From Parachlamydiales bacterium (GTDB taxonomy: Bacteria > Chlamydiota > Chlamydiia > Chlamydiales > Rhabdochlamydiaceae): 39,999 nucleotides of DNA. The DNA is taken from positions 1-39,999 of the forward strand of contig JAGVMG010000002.1 in the NCBI GenBank assembly GCA_020053915.1, given 5' to 3'. This document shows positions 26,399 to 37,500 of this stretch, in pieces. Within the stretch, counting starts at the first letter, position 1. Every line of letters begins with the position of its first letter. Made by a program: the position numbers and the translations under genes. The notes under the pieces are model-generated. The model was not told the DNA's origin, did no database searches, and saw only the letters and a list, made by a program, of their open reading frames with translations.

Positions 26399-27730
26399 TT
26401 ACGGCTCGATGTAGTCAAGATCGGGAAGCTCTCTTCCCTGCCACTGCTGTTTAAGTTCACAGGTCGGATAATAAAAAGCGGGATCGAGCTCGAACGAGCG
26501 TTGTGGCAGCGCTGTTCCTGACAAGTCTTTGAAAATGGAGTGATCAAAAGCGCTTAAAGCTGCGTGCACTGTCGTTAAACTTTTATCCCCTTCTGCATTT
26601 TTTAAAGGAGCATACGTGCTTGCGCGCGGACATAAAAGGACATGTGCACTCTGCGCGTTGTGCAAAAGGTCGAAGATAAAGGTTTCAAATTTCCAGATGG
26701 GAACTGTGCTCTCAAAATGGCGAGCTGTCTTGCGCGCAAGATGGAGAGGCAAGTGAGAGCGCAAAGCGCGCGTGACAAAATCAGCGTGGAAACAAAAGAG
26801 GTTGGCATTGGCAAGGGGATACTTAAAAGATCCGTCGTCTGTGGTAGCGTTTGCATCATCTGCACTCAGCTCCGTGTATTCGACAACGCCGATCCTCTCT
26901 CCGATTTGGACAATGACTCCCATTTTCTCATGTGCAGAGAGCCGGGGCACGGTTTTAATAACAACATCGGCATGCATCCTTTCTTGAAAACCGATCATTT
27001 CTGCATCGAAGGGATCTGCTAAAGGATTGTCGATAGGGATGACTGAAATCGATTCTATCCCTTGAGCGCACCAGGTATCCCAGAGACCACTTTCCATTAA
27101 TGCAGAAAAGATATGTCCATTGCCATCGGGGCCGACAGCTAGCTTTCCTGCTTCTTCAAGCAGCCAATTTCCCTCATCGTCGCAAAAGGGAAGCACCGGT
27201 TGCACAAAAAAGCTCACTTGGGTTGAGCTAAGGCCAAAAAAAGCGTTCTCTTCGAAGAATTGACGGGTCTCTTGATCGTTTAAGGGGGAAGTCATGATGG
27301 CGAGTGGAAGTGGACGTCCCGCTCTTTCAGAGGCACGTTTGGTTCTTTCGGCAAACAGTTGAAAGAGGCTTTTCCCTTTGATAGGAGAGACAGCAACTTT
27401 CCCTTTTGGCCCTGAGGATCCCAATCGGGTGCCTTGCCCTCCTGCTAAAATGATGCAGCCTGCTTTTCCTTGTGCAATGAGCGTCTCGCCGCGCTTGTTG
27501 TCTTCGGTGTTGCCTGCGTGCGCATAGTTTTCTAGCGGAGAAAATGCTGGAAGCGGCGTCTGCTGTCCTTGTGCCAATGTGTCTGATTGACGCTTGCGTA
27601 GACTGAGATCAAACGATTGCAGTTGTTGAAAGAATGCGCGCTGTTTCTCTTCGTCCAACAGGTCCAGTCCGACAGCTAAATGAGGCTGTCCTAGAGTTTC
27701 GAGAAGAGAGAGAATGTCATGTTTTAACAT
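26399..27730 (-). CDS. UDP-N-acetylhexosamine/UDP-sugar pyrophosphorylase, eukaryote-type
   Basis: A 443-aa cytosolic nucleotidyltransferase. The signature loop reads LAGGQGTRLGSSGPKGK, then IMTSPLND, VGPDGNGHIF and IDNPLADPFD, as in UAP1/UDPGP-type enzymes, which are common in eukaryotes and in chlamydiae but not in most bacteria. It should activate a hexosamine or hexose 1-phosphate with UTP. UDP-GlcNAc for lipid A and peptidoglycan is the likeliest product, though UDP-glucose is possible. The start overlaps the upstream glycosyltransferase stop by 7 nt, forming a three-gene block with the two GT9 genes. Confidence 0.9.
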   Translation of the reverse strand: MLKHDILSLLETLGQPHLAVGLDLLDEEKQRAFFQQLQSFDLSLRKRQSDTLAQGQQTPLPAFSPLENYAHAGNTEDNKRGETLIAQGKAGCIILAGGQGTRLGSSGPKGKVAVSPIKGKSLFQLFAERTKRASERAGRPLPLAIMTSPLNDQETRQFFEENAFFGLSSTQVSFFVQPVLPFCDDEGNWLLEEAGKLAVGPDGNGHIFSALMESGLWDTWCAQGIESISVIPIDNPLADPFDAEMIGFQERMHADVVIKTVPRLSAHEKMGVIVQIGERIGVVEYTELSADDANATTDDGSFKYPLANANLFCFHADFVTRALRSHLPLHLARKTARHFESTVPIWKFETFIFDLLHNAQSAHVLLCPRASTYAPLKNAEGDKSLTTVHAALSAFDHSIFKDLSGTALPQRSFELDPAFYYPTCELKQQWQGRELPDLDYIEP

Positions 27731-28629
27731 GTACCCACCTCTTGCAATACGTCTGCCACAGTGAGTTTGCGTAAATCTTCTTGGGGAGCACGTAAAGGAA
27801 CATGTACTAATAAAGGATTAGGAGAGGCGACATTTTGTTTGAGCACACCTTGGTGTGGATCTGCCCACAAGGAAACGATCTTAAGAGGGAACTCTGCGTC
27901 AAGAAAGTAAATGAGCGAGAGCACTCCCGAGTCGGGAACGACAAGGCTCTGACAGGTGTTTTTTAGAAGGGAGAGCATCTCAGCGAGGGTTGTTTTTCCG
28001 CGCAAATCGATCACTCCTTCGACGGGAAAAAGCGGGGTGGGCGCATGACCGAATAGGAGCACTTGTACATCGCCCTTGCGAGTGATTTCGTTAAAAAACT
28101 CTTGCCAGTGGGTGTGCGGCCAGTTTTTCTCATAGCCATAAGAGGTTTCTGAATGCACGTGCACACCAATGCAGCGTTTTGCGGGATCGATTGCAAATTT
28201 ACGGTGTAGCTCTTCCCATTCTGAAACCCAGCGGAGGCGCGGAACCAGTGTGCCTAGCTGCCATTTCAGCCAATAGGTTGGATCGGGGTGCTCGATCACC
28301 ACGTCGAAATCAGAGCGTTTGAGGTCGTGAGATTGCAAACACGCGTCGAGATCGAAGGCTTGCTTCCGCTTCATGGCAGGATCGATGAGAAGGGTGACAT
28401 TCTCAAGCAGGCGAAATCCTTGGCTGAGATCGCTGCGCGTGACAAAGGTGATTTTTGCATCGGGAATAAAATGGCGGATCCGATAGACAAGCGCATACAT
28501 CCCTAAGGCAATGTCGCCCAATCCCCGATTCCAGCAGAGAAGAAACTTAGTTTGCTTGCGTTTTACCGCTTTTTTAAGAAGTCGATCGAGGGGATTTATC
28601 CCGAACTTTCTCCATAATTGCTTAATCAT
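27724..28629 (-). CDS. GT9-family glycosyltransferase (heptosyltransferase-like)
   Basis: A 301-aa protein with the GT-B fold of family 9. It starts IKQLWRKFGIN, then LLCWNRGLGDIALGMYALVY, which is the glycine-rich N-terminal loop of WaaC/WaaF-type enzymes. The C-terminal domain has IGVHVHSETSYGYEKNWP, VIDLRGKTTLAEMLSLL and VPDSGVLSLIYFLD, the nucleotide-sugar site. The family's usual DSGPMH is DSGVLS here. It lies 6 bp downstream of waaF, so the two probably act on the LPS core in sequence. The donor sugar cannot be told. Confidence 0.85.
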   Translation of the reverse strand: MIKQLWRKFGINPLDRLLKKAVKRKQTKFLLCWNRGLGDIALGMYALVYRIRHFIPDAKITFVTRSDLSQGFRLLENVTLLIDPAMKRKQAFDLDACLQSHDLKRSDFDVVIEHPDPTYWLKWQLGTLVPRLRWVSEWEELHRKFAIDPAKRCIGVHVHSETSYGYEKNWPHTHWQEFFNEITRKGDVQVLLFGHAPTPLFPVEGVIDLRGKTTLAEMLSLLKNTCQSLVVPDSGVLSLIYFLDAEFPLKIVSLWADPHQGVLKQNVASPNPLLVHVPLRAPQEDLRKLTVADVLQEVGTC

Positions 28630-28635
28630 AGGACC

Positions 28636-29709
28636 TCACGATGCCGTGATGTGCAACTTGGAGCGCTTGACACTGATGATTTTTTGAATGGCGCCATAAA
28701 CCTCATCAGCTTCGATCCGTTTCATGCAGCGAAAATCGATCGGACAAGTTCTTTGATAACAGGGAGAACAATCGACGTGTTTATGAATCACGGTTCCAGA
28801 GCGGTATGGACCTGTGACCACCTCACTTGTCGAGCCGAATAAAGCGACAATCGGGGTGCTTAATGCATCGGCAATGTGCATCGGTCCGCTGTCGTTGGTT
28901 AAAAGCACATCGCAGAGGCTAATTAGGCTCGCGAGTTGGCGCAAAGAGGTCGTTCCCGCTAAATTCACGACGCGAGAAGTAAAGCCCTGGGAGATCTCAC
29001 GCACCAAGCTTGATGTGGCTTGATCCCCAAAAAAGACAAGATAAGTGTCGGGATCTTTTAACAGGCGCTCGGCAACCTCGCGGAATCTCTCGGGGAGCCA
29101 GCATTTTGCAGAGCCGTAAGTGGCGCCGGGATTAATTCCCACGATAATCGCACCTGGTGGCACACCTTGTTGTTTTAAAAGGGTCTTTGCCTCTTCAATT
29201 TCAGGGGCTGCTAAATAAAGACGCGGCGGTGTCTCAGACATCGGAATACCGACGAGCTGGAGAAGCATCTTATAAGTAACGACGAGGTGCTGGTTCTGAA
29301 TATTATTCGGAAGAGGAATGCTATCGGTTAGAAGGAGTTTGCGCCCGTTGCACTCATAACCTAAACGGCGCGCGATTTTGCCTTGCCAAAACCACCAAGC
29401 AGAAGAAAAAGAGTGAGTCAATAAAATGCCAAGATCGTATTTTCCTTGGCGCAATTTTTCGATGATATTGCGTTTTTCACTGCGCCTTCCAAAACCACTG
29501 GCTTTACTAAAACAAAAAAGCTCGTCGATTTCGGGATCTTCTTTGAGGAGTTCGCAAATGGGAGCGCGGCACATCGCAGTGATGTGCGCTTTCGGAAACG
29601 CCTTGCGCAGATCGGAAAGAATGGGAGTGGCCATAACCAAATCCCCGATCCAATTCGGCATACGTACAATGATATTTCGCGGCTGAGGGCTTTCCTGGGA
29701 TCCCATCAC
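28636..29709 (-). CDS. waaF: Lipopolysaccharide heptosyltransferase II-type (GT9)
   Basis: A 357-aa protein (ATG 29709, or the adjacent Met2). It shows IVRMPNWIGDLVMATPILSD at the N-terminus, then INPGATYGSAKCWLPERF and TNDSGPMHIADAL, the WaaF hallmarks, and a C-terminal Cys-rich stretch CSPCYQRTCPIDFRCM often seen in WaaF/WaaQ relatives. It transfers a heptose (or, in chlamydiae, possibly another sugar) to the inner core. Chlamydiaceae LPS lacks heptose, so the true donor here is open. It is first of a block with the second GT9 enzyme and the pyrophosphorylase. Confidence 0.88.
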   Translation of the reverse strand: MMGSQESPQPRNIIVRMPNWIGDLVMATPILSDLRKAFPKAHITAMCRAPICELLKEDPEIDELFCFSKASGFGRRSEKRNIIEKLRQGKYDLGILLTHSFSSAWWFWQGKIARRLGYECNGRKLLLTDSIPLPNNIQNQHLVVTYKMLLQLVGIPMSETPPRLYLAAPEIEEAKTLLKQQGVPPGAIIVGINPGATYGSAKCWLPERFREVAERLLKDPDTYLVFFGDQATSSLVREISQGFTSRVVNLAGTTSLRQLASLISLCDVLLTNDSGPMHIADALSTPIVALFGSTSEVVTGPYRSGTVIHKHVDCSPCYQRTCPIDFRCMKRIEADEVYGAIQKIISVKRSKLHITAS

Positions 29710-29867
29710 TCACACATTAGGTTCATAAACATCCTTCACAACTCCAGAGAGGGATCCTTCCCCCTTCAAGTTCAAAAATCCAACTTTGAACCAAGCCCCT
29801 ATTTCTGATCAACAGGCAAGACAAAATATAGTCCTTGCTGGGGATTTTGTATACTGAAAGATCGCGC

Positions 29868-29895
29868 TTGACAATGTTAGGAAATTATTTACTAT
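29868..29895 (+). promoter_or_regulatory. Sigma-66/sigma-70 type promoter candidate for the tps operon
   Basis: A perfect TTGACA (29868-29873), 16 nt of spacer and TACTAT (29890-29895), about 50 bp before the tpsB start. The spacer is a little short of 17. The rest of the 237-bp intergenic stretch shows nothing else. Confidence 0.5.
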
Positions 29896-29946
29896 TAACA
29901 TTAGTCAAAAACATACCCGTTTAATCACTACACCCTAAAAGCTACA

Positions 29947-31590
29947 ATGAAAAAAATATATTTCATCCCGAGTCTTTTCCTGTGTGCAAGCGCAATTTCA
30001 GCAGAAGCTGCTCCTAAAACCCTCTGCCCGCAAGCGCAAGGCATCGTCCTCTATGGAGAATCCGCTTCTCATTTGGATGCTGATGAGCTTTCTCAAGTTC
30101 GGGGTTTAAAAACGGTCGGGCTCAAACTTCCAGGGTCAATAAAGACTCTTAAAAAAGAATTGTATTCCATCCTCGATACAGAGCCGGTCACCGTCGATAC
30201 CATCAATCAATTGCAGAAAAGCATCAAGGACTACTATGCAGACAACTCTCATCCTTTCGTCCTTGTCAAAGTCCCCAAGCAAGATATAACCGATTGCGTT
30301 TTACAATTGGAAGTCATCGAAAGCCACGTGGGCACTGTCACGGTCGTCGGCAACGAATGGTTTTCTAGTAGCCTCATGAAAACTTTTGTGGGATTAGAGC
30401 CAGGCGATGAACTTGATGAATCAGAACTCGCGCAAAACCTTTACTTCATCAATCAAGATCCGTTTTTGCAAGCAGACTTGATCTTCGCACCAGGAACCAC
30501 AAAATATACCACTGATGTTACCATCGCCGTTAAAGAGCGCCGTTCCATCCGTTTATACGGCGGGGTTGATAACACAGGAATTGAATCGGTGGGAAGAAAC
30601 CGCTGGTTTATGGGATTCAACTGGGGTAACGCCTTTGGCTTAGGACATCTTCTCTCTTATCAATACACAGCATCGTTTAATAGAGATCAGTTCGAAGGGA
30701 TCACGGTCCAGTATCAAGCGCCTCTCACCTGGCACCACATGCTCAATATTTACGGCGGCTACTCGAGAGTTCATCCCCATCTTCACATCCCCACCGTCAG
30801 AAACACCGGCTGGAGCTGCCAAGCGAGTCTGCGCTACCAGATTCCTTTATGCGTCTCCAATCACTTACAACACGATTTTTTTGTCGGCGGTGATTTTAAA
30901 CGGACCAATAACACGTTTGAATTCTCTGATGCTACGCCCACCTCAGGACGTACTGTCAACCTCACTCAAGTCACGGCTGAATACAAAGGCAACTACGTCA
31001 ATGACGGTCATGCTTTTGATTTCGATGGAAGCCTCTTCTACTCACCTGGCTCATGGCTTCCCGATCAGAGTAACGAAGACTACCGCTCATTAAGAGCCGG
31101 TGCTAAACACACCTGGCTCTATTTCCGCGGGGCTTTCTCTTATTTTCAAAAGATGCCTCAAGATTGGTCCTTCTACATGTTAACCCGTGGTCAAATCTCC
31201 ACACAAAATCTTCTTCCCAGCGAACAGTATGGGATTGGGGGATACGACACCGTCCGCGGCTATGAAGAAAGACAGCTGAACAAGGACACCGCTGTGTTAG
31301 CCACAATCGAGTTCCGCTCTCCACGCCTTCCTGTGATCGGTTCTTGGTGTTCCAAATGCAATGACGGGATCCAATTTCTTGCTTTTGCCGATTACGGCTG
31401 GGGAACGAACCATAAAGCAGATCTCCCCACTTTTAAAGCTAACTACCTTGCCGGCGTAGGTCCTGGCATTCGATACTTCTACAGCAGCTATCTCACCGCG
31501 CGTTTGGATGTAGGGTACAAGCTCCGCAAAAAATCCTACTACGGCGGCGGACCTGCAATGATCCATTTTAGTGTCATTGGAAGTTATTAA
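29947..31590 (+). CDS. Two-partner secretion outer-membrane transporter (TpsB, FhaC/ShlB family)
   Basis: A 547-aa Omp85-superfamily protein with a signal peptide at 1-21 (SAEAA). Two POTRA domains are visible: residues about 50-127 (containing SHPFVLVKVPKQDITDCVL) and about 128-197 (GTVTVVGNEWFSS...VTIAVKERR). From 200 to the end it is a beta barrel, with the family motif VRGY at 436-439 in loop L6 and a terminal Tyr. The N-terminal plug helix of FhaC is not obvious. It is followed after 9 bp by the gene for its presumed exoprotein partner, so the pair forms an operon: TpsB recognises the TPS domain and passes the protein across the outer membrane. Confidence 0.92.
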   Translation: MKKIYFIPSLFLCASAISAEAAPKTLCPQAQGIVLYGESASHLDADELSQVRGLKTVGLKLPGSIKTLKKELYSILDTEPVTVDTINQLQKSIKDYYADNSHPFVLVKVPKQDITDCVLQLEVIESHVGTVTVVGNEWFSSSLMKTFVGLEPGDELDESELAQNLYFINQDPFLQADLIFAPGTTKYTTDVTIAVKERRSIRLYGGVDNTGIESVGRNRWFMGFNWGNAFGLGHLLSYQYTASFNRDQFEGITVQYQAPLTWHHMLNIYGGYSRVHPHLHIPTVRNTGWSCQASLRYQIPLCVSNHLQHDFFVGGDFKRTNNTFEFSDATPTSGRTVNLTQVTAEYKGNYVNDGHAFDFDGSLFYSPGSWLPDQSNEDYRSLRAGAKHTWLYFRGAFSYFQKMPQDWSFYMLTRGQISTQNLLPSEQYGIGGYDTVRGYEERQLNKDTAVLATIEFRSPRLPVIGSWCSKCNDGIQFLAFADYGWGTNHKADLPTFKANYLAGVGPGIRYFYSSYLTARLDVGYKLRKKSYYGGGPAMIHFSVIGSY

Positions 31591-31599
31591 AGGCAAAAA

Positions 31600-34500
31600 A
31601 TGCATTCGAAAAAAAAATTACTGATACTTTTCAGTACTTTAGCTTTTTCACCCTATGTATTGTCTGCTGATTACCAGGTTGTATCCGGCTCTGCAAGCTC
31701 GAGCACATCGGAATCGAAAACCACGATCGAAAACTCTCCGCATGCGATCTTGCACTGGGATGATTTTTCGATTGCTGAGAACAACCACCTCCACTTTGCA
31801 CAAATCAATGCTGCCTCCACTGTCTTAAACCGCGTCACCGGAAATAATCTCAGCGCATTGATGGGGACATTGACCTCGAATGGCCAGGTCTACCTCATCA
31901 ATCCCAACGGCATCTTAGTAGGTCCCAACGCCCTCATCCAGACAGCCGGCTTTTTAGCTTCGACTGCAGATCTTTCCAATGATCAGTTTTTGGCCGGTAA
32001 AGAATTACTCTTATCGCTTCCCGGCAACGGCAAGATTGTGAACCAAGGTTCCATTCAATGCGCGTACGGCAACATCTACTTGATCGCTAAAGATGTCTCA
32101 AACGATGGCACATGCTCTTCTGATTTTATCGGCATCGGCTCTGCCGTTGAAGTGCTCATCCAACCTCAAGGCTCCCAGAGACTCTACATCCGCCCCGATC
32201 CCGTGAATGTCGGAGAAGTGGTCAACACGGGGACACTGGAAGCGCTTGCGTTAGAACTGAGGAGCTCGAGCGCTTACGAAAAAGCCATCAGAATTGAAGG
32301 GCCAAATGCACAGTTAAGCGCCACCATCGAAGGCGGCAGAATCATTTTGTCCGCTGAAGCAGGCGGCCTTGAGGTGGATGGAGCTCTTACGGCACCAAGC
32401 GGCGAGGTGCAGGTGCTCGGAAAAGAGATCCACCTCGGAACTCATACAAACATCGACGCCTCGGGACCAAAAGGGGGAACAATCTACATCGGCGGCGGCG
32501 CTCGAGGACAAGATCCTCACCTTTTCAATGCCAACACTGTATCTGTCGAAGATGGAGCGCGCATTTCTGCAGATGGACTCACAGGAGATGGCGGCCAAAT
32601 CATCGTATGGTCTAATGGAATCACTGACTTCAACGGACACATCAATGCTAGAGCCTTAGGCCCTCTTGGCAATGGAGGCTTTGCAGAAGTATCAGCTCTC
32701 ATGGGACTACGCGTCAACGACCATCCTGACTTAAGTGCTTATGCAGGGTGTGCAGGGACGCTGCTGCTCGATCCAGGGTCTGTGTTGATCCAAGACGGTC
32801 CTAATACAGCACCTCCAGGAAGCCTCGACGTCTTTAACGATGGATGGATCAACGACCAACTTCTCACAACTTCTCTTACGATTGACACGGCTAACTCTAC
32901 AAACGCCGCCGCAGAAACGATGACCGTCAACGGAGATGTGGTCATTACCTGGGCCACCGCCAACGACTTAACACTGATTGCAGGACGCGATGTCGTCATT
33001 AATTCTGGAGCGAGCATCACGAGCACCAGCACGGGAGATCTGACCATCCAGGCAAATACAGCTGCCACCTCCACCGGAAACTTTATCGGCATCAATATCA
33101 CTGGAGCGACGATCAGCACGGCCAACGGGATCCTCACCCTGACAGGCAATGGCGGAGACACAGGAAATGGCAATGTGGGCATTAACATCAGCTCAGGCGC
33201 TCTTATAAAAACATTCGCCTCCGGCGCGCTCAACATGACAGGAACCAATGGCAGCGTCGGCCCTGTCTTTGGCGTTTCCAGTAATGTTGGAATCCAGATC
33301 AACGGCTCTACAGTCACAGTTCTCGATGGCACGATGACACTCACCGGTACTGGAGGATCAGACAACACTCCCCTATCTAGCGGCAATGACGGGATCTTTA
33401 CAACCGCAACGATCATCAGTTCAACTGGATCAGGCGCGATTCTTCTCACAGGAAATGCTGGAAACGGAGATCTTTCCAATGCCGGCATCTATTTAAATAC
33501 CTCGACCCTTTCAAATACAACGGGTCCCATCACACTCACAGGATTTGCTTTTGGGACTCTCAACAGCAATATCGGAACAAACCTCAACACGAGCGCGATC
33601 AATGTCGCAAATGGACCGCTCACCATCATGGGAACAGGAGGCACAGGAACCACGTATAATTGGGGAGTCGGCCTCTTTGCGACAAGTACAATCACCTCAA
33701 CGGGCACTGGCACCATTACGATTACAGGAATTGGAGGCGCTGCAGCCGATACAAATTACGGAATCTGGGTTGATGGAATTGGCACTGTAGTCACCTCAGA
33801 CACAGCAGCCATCACTCTCACCGGCACCAGCAATGCGACCGGAGGATCAAACGATGGCGTCCATATCTTTGACTTTGCTAGTGTCACCTCCACCGGCACA
33901 GGTCTTACTGCTGCCTCCATTGCGATTACCGGGACATCCGGCACGGGAATCAACAATAACAACGGTGTTTCTCTAAATCAAGGCACAATTACCGCAGTAG
34001 ATGGCACCATTTCGATCAAAGGAACAGGCCAGGGCACAGGCTCTAATAACACCGGCATTCAAATTGCAAACACCTCTCAGGTGCAGTCCAGTGGAGCCTC
34101 TCCCAATCAAGTCATGATGTGTGGACCTGCGATGACATCTGCCACCATCTGCCTCGATGGCCAGGGCAGCATTGATACTGGCGCTACTTCAGCCAATTTT
34201 GGGATCTATCTTACTGATTCAAGCACAGCAGTTACTTCCGTTTCTGGCCCTGTCTCTTTACAAGGCACTGGCGGCGGAGACCCCGTGCAGCTGGGAGCTT
34301 CCAACTATGGCGTCTACCTTTCCTCAAGCTCGCTGGTCGAATCCACAGGATTTGTCGCTATGCTCACCCCTGCCTCCATCTCGATCATTGGCCAAGGAGG
34401 CTCTGGTTTCAATTCCAACAATGGCATTCAAATGAATGCCGCGGCCAAAGTCACTGCTCAAGATGGAACCATTCTTCTTAATGGGACAGGACATGGAACA

Positions 34501-37500
34501 GGAAATGATAATGATGGTATCGCTGTCGCAAGCGGTGCTCAGATTCTATCACAAGGTCCAACCCCCGGCAGCCTCACATGTAACATGGCCATGAGCACCA
34601 TTTGCCTTATCGGGCAAGGGAGCACTTCGGGCACTGCAGGGAGCAATTACGGCATTACTATCGCCGGAACAAATACACTCATCCAAACCGGAGTGGGCAA
34701 CGTTAAATTAGACGGAACCGGCGGAGGCACAAGCGACAGTAATATTGGCCTTCAGATCATCGACTCTACTGTGATTCAATCGACCGGGGCAGGCTCCCTA
34801 ACATTGATTGGTCATGCAAGCGCCACGGGCACTTCAAGCAACTATGGAATCTTTATTAGCGCAGATGGAACGACCATTACCTCTGCGACTGCACCCATTG
34901 TGATCGATGGCACGGGCAGAGGCAGTGGCGAAAACAATTTTGGGATACGTTTTGCTAGCAATTGCCTCATCGAATCCTCCGTCTCTGCTCCCATTACGAT
35001 CACAGGACAGGGCGCTAACGGAACCGATCAAAATTACGGAATACGTCTCGACCATTCCCCCTCAATTACCACAGTAGATGGCACTGTAACAATAACAGGG
35101 ACGGGAGGCAACGGTTCAACCAATGAAAATTCCGGCATTCGGATCGATAACATCGCTACAATAAGTTCAAGCGGAGATGGACAAATTAACCTCATTGGAA
35201 TCGCCGGAACTGGGGTCACTGGCAATTCGGGGATCTCCATCACTGATCCCGGTAGCCTCATTACCTCGATAAGTTCTCCGATTTTTCTAAACGGCACAGG
35301 GCATGGAAGCGGTGGCAGTAATGTTGGGATTAGTCTAGCCAGCGGCGCTGTCATACAATCGACGGGTTCAAGTCCCACTACGGATATGTGCGGCTTAGAG
35401 CTGAGCACTATTTGCCTGATGGGTCAAGGGAGCACCGACGTAGGGGCAACTTCAAACAACTATGGGATCTACATCACCGGCATGGGTTCGACTGTCTCCT
35501 CCGTTTCTGGGCCTATCAGCCTCCAAGGAACGGGAGGCGATGGAACCGATACGAATATCGGGGTCTTTTTCCTCGATAACGCTCTATTGACAACTGAGAA
35601 CGGCTCTGTTTCGATCAATGGCACAGGATCAGGTACAGGAACAGGAGGATGGGGCGTTTTAATCAGCGGAACATCGCAGATTCTCTCTTCCGGTGCCACT
35701 CCATTGACCGTATCTTGTGGAATGGGATCAAGCACGATTTGCATCATCGGGCAAGGAAGCCTTCTCGGTGGAGATATCAGTGTTGGAGTGGGAATTGACG
35801 AATCGGCCCTCGTCTCCTCGGTAGCGGGTGACATTTCCATTCAAGGAACAGGGGGTGGCGATCCTTCATCGATAGGGCTGACTCGGAACTTTGGAGTAGG
35901 AATCACCAACCACGGACTTGTGACCTCAACGGGAGCGTTCTCCATGATGCTCACCCCCGCCAACATCTCGATTATCGGGCAAGGGGGATCCGCTGGCACA
36001 AGCGGCGGAGGGACCAACCATGGGATCTATCTTGGAACCTTAAGTGATGTTCCTATCAACAGCACTATTAGCGCTGTCGATGGCACCATCTCTCTCAATG
36101 GAACAGGAGGAGGAACAGGGGATGGGTCATTGGGCATTTTTCTAACGGACACCTCGCAAATCCTCTCTACTGGCACAAGTCCTGCGACTCTATCTTGCGC
36201 AATGGACTCAAGCACCATTTGTCTCATCGGACAAGGAAGCGTTTCAGGCTCTAATCTCAATCTCGGTGTTGGGATCGGCGACTCTAGCCTTGTCTCCTCT
36301 GTTTCTGGAAATATTTCGATTCACGGAACAGGAGGGGGAGATCCTGCGTCGATGGGGCTGTCTCAGAACTTTGGAGTAGGAATCACCAACCAGGGATTTG
36401 TGACCTCGACAGGAGCCGTCGCAATGTCGCAGACCCCGGCCAATATCTCAATCCTTGGCACAGGAGGCTCCGGCGGGACAACAGGAGGAAGCCTCAACCA
36501 CGGGATCTATCTTGGAACCCTCAATGACGTTCCGATCAATAGCACCGTGAGCGCTGTAGATGGAGCCATCCTCTTAAACGGATCAGCGCTCAGCTCAGGA
36601 AGCTCTTGCATAGGCATCTTCGCGACAGACCAGTCGATCATTCAGTCAACCGGTCCCTCTCCTACAACAATCTCTTGCGGCATGGGAGTGAATACCATTT
36701 GTCTTATCGGACAAGGAAGCTCAGCTGGCACATCGAACAACGCAGGGATCGACATCGAAGGGGCTAGCCTCATCACTTCTTCTGTCGGAAGCATGTCTCT
36801 CACCGGCACCGGCGGCGGCAATGGAACATCCAGTAACAATTTTGGCATCCATGTTTTCGGTGCAGCTCAAATCACCTCGACCATTTCTGCTCCCATCTCC
36901 CTGACAGGAACAGCGGGCAGCGGAACCACCACAAACCATGGGATTTATATCCTGGGACCCACAACAGCCGTTTCAACCGTCGATGGGCAGATTACCTTCA
37001 ATGGCACGGGAAATGGTTCTTCATTCCTCAATCACGGGATCTATCTTCAGACCTCAGCTTTAGTCCAATCGACAGGAACAGGGCCTATCTCAATGACAGG
37101 GCTCGCAAATACAGGCTTGTCCAGCTGTGTCGGGACGTTCGTAGACACCACCTGCAGTGTAACGGTAGTAGACGGAAATATGACACTTGTGGGCACTGCA
37201 TTGACAACCTCAGACGGAAACCAAGGCACTCTCATTGCAGGAACGCTCTCATCAACCGGAATCGGGATCATCGATATCACTGGAACAGCAAGTGTGAATG
37301 GCGCATCTAGCAATTTTGGAATCACCCTATCCGGGGCAACGATTTCCTCCATTACAGGAGCGATCAATTTACTCGGAACAGGTTTAGGTTCCGCAACCAA
37401 TAACCATGGAATTTTTGACACCAATGCCAGCCTAATCAATTCGACAGGAACAGCACCCATTACCCTCACAGGGATCGGCGGCTCGGGAGGCTGGGGCATT

